A stretch of DNA of 39,264 bases. It comes from Candidatus Sumerlaeota bacterium (GTDB lineage: Bacteria; Sumerlaeota; Sumerlaeia; MWCT01; JAUWMI01). Under the pieces are notes generated by a model. The model ran no database searches. It was given only the letters and a program-made list of their open reading frames with translations, and was not told the DNA's origin. Below, piece by piece: positions 16,877 to 24,500 of the stretch. Location of the stretch: contig JAUWMI010000040.1 of assembly GCA_030613245.1 (NCBI GenBank), forward strand, positions 1 through 39,264, written 5' to 3'. Position numbers and translations under genes: made by a program. Position 1 is the stretch's first letter. Each line of letters opens with the position of its first letter.

Positions 16877-19258
16877 ATGAGGCGAGCAGGAGCGTCAAAT
16901 TTAACGCCCCTCCTCGCAGCTGTTGCTGCAATCGTCGTGCTGCAGATCGCGTTCTGGTGCGTTCCAACCCACGCCGGAGAAGTCCGGATCACAAATCCCG
17001 GTTTCGAGATGGACGAAAACTTTGATGATGTCCCGGACGCCTGGCAAGCATATGGACGCCCTATTTACGATACTACTGCGCTGAATACCCATTCTGGTGA
17101 CCGCTGTGCGAAGGTCAGTATTGGCCATGACTATGGGCAACTACTCAATATTATCCCTGGCCTGCACTATACCTGCGGGGTATGGGGAAAAAGCGATAAC
17201 CCGTGGTGGGGCGTGGGATCGCTTGGCGCGGTCTGGCATCATGATGGCGATGCCGTAGGCTTCTCACGCGAGACCTACGCGCTCGAGCCCGAGTATCGTC
17301 TGCGATTTGCTTCTCTTCTCGCACCACTTAGCGCCACAGCAGCCAACCTTTTGCCGACCTCAGCTTACGGTGACAGCTGGCTCTGGATTGACGATCTCCT
17401 CCTCTACGATGAATTGCTCCACAATCCGGACTTTGAAACGTCTGCCAATGGTCGGCCTGCTTCATGGCAGGCAATTCAATCTCCCGTGTACGACATCTCC
17501 GGGCTGAATGCCCACTCTGGACTCTCGGCGGTGTGGATTAATGCTAAGAATTACCTTTTCCAGGATTTCGCAGTGGCGTCCATGAAGACATACGCTCTCC
17601 ATTTCTGGGCGCGCAGCGACACAGGAATTCAGGATGAGGCGCTTCGTATCGCCTGGTTTGATCGCGCAGTCGAGTGGATTGGTACGACAGAGCTGAACTT
17701 CGTGACGGACCTGGAATATACACCTTACACCCTATCGTTCCAGCCGGTGGAGAACGCCGTGCTGGGTCGAATCCTTCTCCAGTCCTCTTCGCAAGATGGT
17801 CTCTGGCTCGATGACGTAAATGTGTTCTGGCATCTCGCCACGCTTTCTACGTTCTCGCCAAATAACGACCAGGTTTTCGACACGGTCAGAATTGTTTACG
17901 CACTAAATACGCCGGCCCAGGTGACGCTGAGCATCTCACATGCCACACTAGGCCACGTGCGCACACTCATTTTGAACAACCAACAAGCATCCGGTGTATA
18001 CATTTCAGATTGGGCGGGTCAAAATGACTATGATGAGCCACTTCCCAATGGCACGTATACGTACGAACTTCTGCTCAGTGCACCGGAGCTTGGCGATGTG
18101 AACATAAGCGGATCAATCGAGCTGGACGCATCAACCCGGTATCCCCCACTCTCGCATCCGCAGTATTCATTTTTCCCTCGGGGAGTCTGGATTTACAGTG
18201 GCGGGCCGTTTGCCCAGTTTGACTACGACGAAGTTTTTTCTACATTACACGCAAATGGATTCAATGCGGCCACATTGAACTGGATTCCCGATGACCGATT
18301 CATTGATGCCCTGGAAGCCGCGGAAAGATGGGGAATTAAGGTGATTCTCCATCCTGCTGCACTGACAACAGCCATTGATGAAGCGATCGGATACGCCAGC
18401 CTTCATGAGACAACAATCCGCGACACTATCCGATCGCTAAAAGCCTCGGTCGGCCACTACGACGCCTTGCTCGGATATTATATAAAGGATGAGCCATGGC
18501 CAGAACAGGCCGATAATGTGCGGATCGTGAATCGCATGCTTACGCTGGAGGATCCTGAGCATCCGGGATTCTGCGCGTTTGCCAAATCGGGCCATTTGGC
18601 GCATCTGATGGACACCATTGATCCAGCTGTGTGTTTCTTTGATTATTATCCGCTGAGCATCTATGCGGAGGTTAATCCGAACTCATTGCGTGAGTATGTG
18701 GCCAGTGTTGACGAGGCAGCGCGTCTTGCTGCGGCCAACAGGGTGCCTTTCTGGATGATTGTACAGGGATGCGGCATTACACGCAATCTACGAGTGCCCA
18801 CGCCGGAAGAACTGCGGTGCATGGCCTTTCTTGCATTGGCCCACGGCGCCAAAGGGATCTTCTACTTTATGTATCAAACATCGGGAGTGGTGAAAGGATT
18901 GCTGACGCTGGATAACGCACCGACAGCGCGGATGGAGGCTGCGGCTCGCTTGAACAAGGAGATCAGACAACTCGAGCCAATCCTGCTCGATCTCACGCGT
19001 GTCGAAAATCAGGCCAGCGTCACAGGATCACACGTTGTCCAGACGCTGGTGGATTCCTCAGGGAATCTGTATGTCTTCCTCGTCAATACCGATTGTCTGC
19101 ACCGGACGTTTCCACAGGTCACGGTTACGCAACGGGGGATTGTCCACGTGCGCGATATCTTGCAGAATCGCTTGATTCCATTTCAAGCGACTGACTCAGG
19201 TATTATCTTTGACTATGAGCTTCCGCCTGGTGACGGGCGTCTGATTGCTCTTGAATAA
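16877..19258 (+). CDS. Secreted glycoside-hydrolase-like protein with FlgD-type Ig domain
   Basis: 793 residues from ATG 16877. The signal peptide is hydrophobic at about 11-29, with cleavage likely after PTHA. Two jellyroll, carbohydrate-binding-like domains follow (about 35-180 and 185-320), each opening with a NPGFE/NPDFE-type motif. A FlgD-like Ig domain with FSPNNDQVFDTVRIVY lies at about 325-425. A TIM-barrel-like region (about 440-720) contains GYYIKDEPWP, where Glu539 is a candidate acid/base, and a small beta-domain ends the protein. The set suggests polysaccharide binding and hydrolysis outside the cell. I cannot assign a GH family or substrate. The frame is open upstream to 16700, overlapping the kinase gene, but only the 16877 start gives a normal signal peptide. 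No good ribosome site is seen. Confidence 0.72.
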   Translation: MRRAGASNLTPLLAAVAAIVVLQIAFWCVPTHAGEVRITNPGFEMDENFDDVPDAWQAYGRPIYDTTALNTHSGDRCAKVSIGHDYGQLLNIIPGLHYTCGVWGKSDNPWWGVGSLGAVWHHDGDAVGFSRETYALEPEYRLRFASLLAPLSATAANLLPTSAYGDSWLWIDDLLLYDELLHNPDFETSANGRPASWQAIQSPVYDISGLNAHSGLSAVWINAKNYLFQDFAVASMKTYALHFWARSDTGIQDEALRIAWFDRAVEWIGTTELNFVTDLEYTPYTLSFQPVENAVLGRILLQSSSQDGLWLDDVNVFWHLATLSTFSPNNDQVFDTVRIVYALNTPAQVTLSISHATLGHVRTLILNNQQASGVYISDWAGQNDYDEPLPNGTYTYELLLSAPELGDVNISGSIELDASTRYPPLSHPQYSFFPRGVWIYSGGPFAQFDYDEVFSTLHANGFNAATLNWIPDDRFIDALEAAERWGIKVILHPAALTTAIDEAIGYASLHETTIRDTIRSLKASVGHYDALLGYYIKDEPWPEQADNVRIVNRMLTLEDPEHPGFCAFAKSGHLAHLMDTIDPAVCFFDYYPLSIYAEVNPNSLREYVASVDEAARLAAANRVPFWMIVQGCGITRNLRVPTPEELRCMAFLALAHGAKGIFYFMYQTSGVVKGLLTLDNAPTARMEAAARLNKEIRQLEPILLDLTRVENQASVTGSHVVQTLVDSSGNLYVFLVNTDCLHRTFPQVTVTQRGIVHVRDILQNRLIPFQATDSGIIFDYELPPGDGRLIALE
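16888..16914. repeat. Imperfect dispersed palindrome inside a signal-peptide region
   Basis: AGGAGCGTCAAATTTAACGC followed by CCCTCCT, an imperfect copy of the palindrome at 13878. It encodes residues about 4-13 of the secreted hydrolase-like protein, immediately before its hydrophobic core. Confidence 0.65.
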
Positions 19259-19270
19259 TCAACTGATGAT

Positions 19271-19294
19271 AGGGGCAGTTAATGAACTGCCTCT
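19271..19294. repeat. Dispersed palindrome between the two secreted-protein genes
   Basis: AGGGGCAGTT-aatg-AACTGCCTCT, ten-base arms with one mismatch. An apparent upstream ATG of the next frame (19282) falls in its loop, which argues against that start. Confidence 0.75.
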
Positions 19295-19377
19295 GCATGC
19301 GTCACGCCATGACATTAAGATCGGCAAGTCCAAGCAATATCGTTCAATGTGAAGACGGGCTACGGAGTCAAAGCAAT

Positions 19378-21261
19378 ATGCTCGTGTGGCAACGAAAACC
19401 TATTCAGCTGTTCTTTATTCTCCTTCTGGTACAGCTCCATGCAGCGGCCCTGGCCCAGGTGCCCCGAGTTGCGGCGCTGCATCATAATGCCAGTGCCGTC
19501 ACGGATATCGTAATCCAGGAATCTCTGGCCTTTCTGGCAGACTCAAACGGTGCGCTGCAGATTTTCAACATCGCGAATCCTGTGAATCCTGAGCTGGTGG
19601 GAACGTATCAAAGCGATGGCGAGCTGCGCAAGCTGAGTATTCAGGGGCGCTACGCGTATTGCGCAAATGCTGGCGCGGGTGCGCTGATCATTGATATCAG
19701 TACCTCCCAAAGCCCTCAACTGATCCGCCAGATCAAGATCCCCGGTTTTGTCTACGATGCAGTCATTGACGGACGTTTTCTCTACCTGGCATGCGCCTAC
19801 AATGGCCTGTATGTGGTGGACTGCTATAATCCCTATTCTGCGAATATCATTGCTCGCCTTCCTCTTCCCGGCCTGGCGTTCGATATTAGCGTCAGCCGTG
19901 GATATGCATACGTAGCTTCTGGCCGCGGTGGCCTGAATATTGTGAATATTGAAAACCCGTATGCTCCAGAGCTCAGGACTACCTACACAACTGAAGGTTT
20001 TGCTTGCGCGATACACATCGCTGATACGCTGGCATACCTGGCTAATGGTGAATCGGGATTCCAAATTATTGACATCTCCACGCCCGGAGCGCCATCACTG
20101 CTGGCGGAACAAAACGCAGAGCCCGCGTACGCCATTGTCACTGAGGGGGACTTTGCCTTTGTGGGTGGCAGAAATGTGCGAATCTATGATGCCGGTTCGC
20201 CCAGGTATCCCCAATTGATTGGTAGCTGCGACACTGCCTGGCCGATCTGGGCCATGGCTAAGAATGAGCAAACGCTCTTTGCCGCGCATGGCGAAAAAGG
20301 CTGGGCGGCCCTGTGCCTCAAGGATTATGCGTCTCTAAAACTTGTAGGAGAAATTTCCCTGCCCGGCTATGCTATGAGCGTCGTCACGTGGGACAACTAT
20401 GCGTACGTAGCTGCGGATTTCGATGGGCTACATGTTGTTGATGTCGTGCAGCCCACAGCCCCATTTCTGTGTAGCTCGTACAGTGACCATGCCTGCCGAG
20501 ATCTCGCCACAAATGGCGACCTGGCATTTTTGTGCGACGAATCGGGTGGATTGGTCATCGTCAATGTATCGAATCCCTACCTGCCGGTTCTCAGCGGGCG
20601 CTTCTGGGGCAATAGCGGTAATCCACGCGGTGTGACGCTGGATGCTCAGCGCATTTTTCTCGCCTGTGGGATATTTGGCATGAAAATCCTGGAGAATGAC
20701 GCCCTGGGTGGCGTTACCTTACTGGGGCAGAGCGCTCCAGGCGATACGGTATGGGACATTGCTGTGAAGGATGGCGTTGCATTTGCTGCCGATGAATTTG
20801 AGGGGGTGCTGGCATTTGATGTGACGGATCCGCAGAATCCGGTCTGGCTCAACACAATCCCCGTGTATCGCCCGATGAAACTGGCCATTGAAGGCCATTA
20901 CCTTTATGTGGCGTGCGCAGAGTATGGCGTGGCGATCGTTGATATTCGCACACCGGCTATGCCCGTTCTTGTTGGCCGCTGTGCCACCTACTTCGCAAAC
21001 GATGTACTTCCCCTGACCGATAGCCTGGCTCTGGTGGCTGACGATACGGCTGGCGTGGGGGTGATTGATACTACGAACAAACGCCGTCCGGTTCTTCTCG
21101 CGCACTATCGCTTCGGCCATCGGGGATCTATGTTTGGGCTCGCACGGATTGGCGACAACGTGCTCGTCGCCGCAGGATTTGGCGGTCTCAAGGTAGTCTC
21201 CATTGAGGCCCTGTATGCCAGAACTGAAGTCAAGAACGAGCAGTGGACGCTTTACTACTAA
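19378..21261 (+). CDS. Secreted LVIVD-repeat beta-propeller protein
   Basis: 627 residues. A signal peptide (hydrophobic LFFILLLV, cleavage after AALA) is followed by a chain of about 14 LVIVD repeats of 40-45 residues. Each has a core such as LYVVDC, LNIVNI, FQIIDI, LHVVDV, LVIVNV or VAIVDI, followed by a P-x-x-P turn. Fourteen repeats would fit two seven-bladed propellers. LVIVD proteins occur on the surfaces of bacteria and archaea; their ligands are mostly unknown. ATG 19378 is chosen because GGAG lies ten bases upstream and the signal peptide starts there; the longer frame from 19282 starts within a palindrome. There is no C-terminal anchor or sorting motif. It follows the hydrolase-like gene and may be cotranscribed. 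Confidence 0.87.
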   Translation: MLVWQRKPIQLFFILLLVQLHAAALAQVPRVAALHHNASAVTDIVIQESLAFLADSNGALQIFNIANPVNPELVGTYQSDGELRKLSIQGRYAYCANAGAGALIIDISTSQSPQLIRQIKIPGFVYDAVIDGRFLYLACAYNGLYVVDCYNPYSANIIARLPLPGLAFDISVSRGYAYVASGRGGLNIVNIENPYAPELRTTYTTEGFACAIHIADTLAYLANGESGFQIIDISTPGAPSLLAEQNAEPAYAIVTEGDFAFVGGRNVRIYDAGSPRYPQLIGSCDTAWPIWAMAKNEQTLFAAHGEKGWAALCLKDYASLKLVGEISLPGYAMSVVTWDNYAYVAADFDGLHVVDVVQPTAPFLCSSYSDHACRDLATNGDLAFLCDESGGLVIVNVSNPYLPVLSGRFWGNSGNPRGVTLDAQRIFLACGIFGMKILENDALGGVTLLGQSAPGDTVWDIAVKDGVAFAADEFEGVLAFDVTDPQNPVWLNTIPVYRPMKLAIEGHYLYVACAEYGVAIVDIRTPAMPVLVGRCATYFANDVLPLTDSLALVADDTAGVGVIDTTNKRRPVLLAHYRFGHRGSMFGLARIGDNVLVAAGFGGLKVVSIEALYARTEVKNEQWTLYY

Positions 21262-21597
21262 GAGCACCGAGCAAAAAAATATAAAATCATGAGGGCATGA
21301 GATTTCCTACATGAGAAATAGTAGGGGCAACCCTCGTGGTTGCCCAACGACCTTTGCGATTTCTCCAATAATAGGGCAGGCGCAAGGCCTGCCCCTACAA
21401 GGTCTATCGCTCCGGACTACTATCGCCACTATTTGTGGTGCACCAAAAGGTGAGCCAGGAGCCAGTGGCGATGTCATTCGCCGAAGCCTGGCGAAGGCGA
21501 ATAACATCGCCCGTAAAGAAAGGTTTAGGAGGGGAGCGCGAGGGGAGACCCTTTTTCCAAAGGGTCCCCCTCGCATTCTTAAATGCAGAATCTGGGT
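21262..21597. repeat. Stack of four inverted repeats between convergent genes
   Basis: Four separate hairpins fill the gap: GGGCAACC-ctcgt-GGTTGCCC at 21325-21345 and GGGCAGGC-gcaag-GCCTGCCC at 21374-21394. A pair of 16-base arms follows at 21467-21482 and 21496-21511 with one mismatch, then GCGAGGGG...CCCCCTCGC with an inner ACCCTTT/AAAGGGT stem at 21538-21574. The first two carry the GTAGGGGC or GCCCCTAC end of the dispersed family. The last could terminate both convergent genes. No coding sequence is convincing. Confidence 0.8.
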
Positions 21598-24500
21598 TTA
21601 AGGGACATCCAGAGATTCAACAAGCACGGAATTGAGCATCAACGCGCCGGTTGCAGCATCTGATGGGTCAAAATTCAGAATATCAAATGCCACGAGAATG
21701 CCGTCTGCATCCGTTCCCACCAACGATTGCGGCGGGTAGAAATAGAGGTCGTAGGTGCGCCCTCCCAGAGTCGGGCTCATCTCGGCTCCTGTAACTGAAC
21801 TGATGACCTTCATAATGCCCGCCTGAAAATCTTCACTATGCACCCTGAGGCGAAGGCCAGGAACCGGTTCTCTATCTGTGAGGTCGCTGCTCACATCAAA
21901 CTGAACACGGTATAGCCTATTTGCTTCAACCTGCACCTGTTCTGAAGGGCTACTCCAGAAGCCAAAGGTGTTCGTATTATCCTGCGCAATCAGCCAGAGC
22001 GCATCGCCAAAATTATCACTCACCGGCTCGGTAAAGAGTGACGGAGAGCCATGCTGCCAGCCTTCGGTATCCGTGTCGAAACTCCAGATTTTCAGCAATG
22101 TCGGTGTCCCTAGAGCACCCAGAGCAGTTATATCCACCACTACACTATCCAGCAGGAGTGAGCCATCAGCAGCATCTGAAGGATCAAAATTGAGGATATC
22201 AAATGACAGGATCAGATCATCTTGATCCTCTGGTTTTCCCAACGCGCTCTCTGGCGGGACAAAATACATCTCATACGTCGTCCATCCCTCGGGGATCGGC
22301 GCATGGGAACCATCCCCCGCACTGCTCACCACCAAGATATCCGCCTGTTGTAGATTCTGGCTATTCACACGCAGCCGCATATGTGGCACTGCCAGCGGAT
22401 CTGTAACGTCTGTTGCCACCGTCCAGCTAGTCCGATACAAGGAGTTTGCTATCACCGGCACCGCATCCGGCTCGCTCGTCCAATAACCGTAGGTATTGGT
22501 ATTATCCTGCGCGGCAAATTTAATTTGCCCTGGCATATAATAAAAATATGGTGGTGTGAAACCAGGAACCGTGACCGCACTCCATCCTTCATTTGTCAGG
22601 TCAAAATCATAATCCTTGAATGCAACCATTCCCGTATACTCATCGACCCCAATGTCGAAGTCAGAACCATCACCACGGATCTCTAGCGAACCATCGTACG
22701 GTCTGGGGTCGCCTTCAAAGTCTTCGGTTAAGCCCTCAACGTAGCAACCAGCATCTATGCATGAGGATCTGGGGCGCAGGTTAAAATTTCCATTGGCAGG
22801 GTCAACTAATTGCGGATCAGACGAGATATTGCCTTCCCCGCCCCCAGTCCAATCCTGAATGCAAGAATAAGACGGTATATAAGAATAATAGTAGAGAAAG
22901 ACTTGAGAATCTGTGGTGGCGCTGTTCTGCCAGACAATACAATTTCTGATCACGTCTCTGCAGTGGCTCAGCCCACCGCCTCTGTCTTGAGCAGAATTGC
23001 CATAGACAGTGTTGTTTTGTATGGTGGAGCGGCAATTATAGAGCCCGCCGCCATCCCGGGCAGCTGAGTTGCCTGAGATAATATTATTCTCGATCGTGCC
23101 CTCGCACTCAAAGAGGCCCCCACCGTCTCGAGCAGCTGAGTTCCCTGAAACAGTATTGTTTCGGATGGTAGCTGTGCCTCCTGAAAGACCGCCGCCATTC
23201 CCAGTAGCGGAGTTTCCTGAGATAATGTTGTTCTGGATGGTGCCACTGCATCCGTAAAGTCCGCCACCATCGCTAAAGTCGTCTCTGAACATCCCGCCTC
23301 CTGTTCCGATGGTTGCGTTTCCTACGATGACATTATTCTGGATAATGCCCCCGCAATACGAAAGCCCACCGCCATCATCAATATTAGCAATATTGGCAGA
23401 GATTATGTTATTCTGGATAGTGCCTTTGCAGTACTTGAGCCCCCCCCCGCTGTACGCAGAGTTGCCCGAAATGATGTTGTTCTGGATGATGCCATAGCAA
23501 GAACTCAGTCCGCCCCCAGAACCCTGAGAAGAGTTAGCCGTAATCTTATTGTTCTGGATAGTGCCGTCGCAATACATGAGCCCGCCCTCAGAATTTCCCG
23601 AGATAGTATTGTACTGGATAGTGGCATCACAACGCATTAGTCCTCGACCGTTATTATCGCTGATAGAATTGAGCTGGATAGTGCCGTTGCAATAGCTGAG
23701 CCCACCCTCAAAATTTTCCGAGATAGTATTGTTCTGGATAGTGCCGTCACAATAGGCAATTCCAGCACCATCATATTTTGCCCTGTTGCCCAAAATTTTG
23801 TTATACCCAATGGTTGCAAGTGTTCCATTGCCACGTATTCCTCCACCTCTAGTATAGGGTGCAAATCCATTACGAATGGTGAGACCTCTCACAATACAGG
23901 TTTCGTTTTCCGTCCCTATAAATAATATCACGGAAAATAATGCATCTCCATCAATTATGGTGCTACCGACTACATCATCGTTAAAGGGATTTGTACTCTG
24001 CAGAGTTAAATTCTTTCCCATGATATGAAGATTTTCATAATAGGTGCCAGGCGATACAGTAACGGGTTCTGACGGAAAAGCCATGAAAAGCCCTTGCTGG
24101 ATGGAAGCATACTGCAGGGGGATGGAAATTCCAGAGGGTGTCTCATAAACAGTGGGATCGGTACCTCGCAAAACCTCTGCACCGTCTATTAGACCATCGC
24201 CGTCCGTGTCCGTATTATTCGAGTCGCTACCTTGCGCAGCCTCATCACTATCGGCCAACAGGTCGCCTTCAGTGTCCGGGGAACTACCGTATTCATCGCT
24301 GCCCATATCCACAGAGCTGCCTGCCACCCGGCATTCCCCGTCTATATCAGCGATGTATTCTCCGAAGAGATAATATGTATTTCCAGCATCAATACAGGGA
24401 GAGTCGGGGAAGAGATGATAGTTTCCGTTGGCTGGATCAACAAATCTGGGGTCAGCTGAGATATTGCCCCTTCCACCCGACCAGTTTTGAATACAGCTAT

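Noticed and set aside
19282-19377. Longer start for the LVIVD protein at 19282
   Set aside because: That ATG is in the loop of a dispersed palindrome; ATG 19378 has a ribosome site and begins a clean signal peptide.
21598-21700. Type IX secretion or PEP-CTERM sorting signal on the beta-helix protein
   Set aside because: The last residues are the end of a beta-sandwich domain; no such motif is seen.
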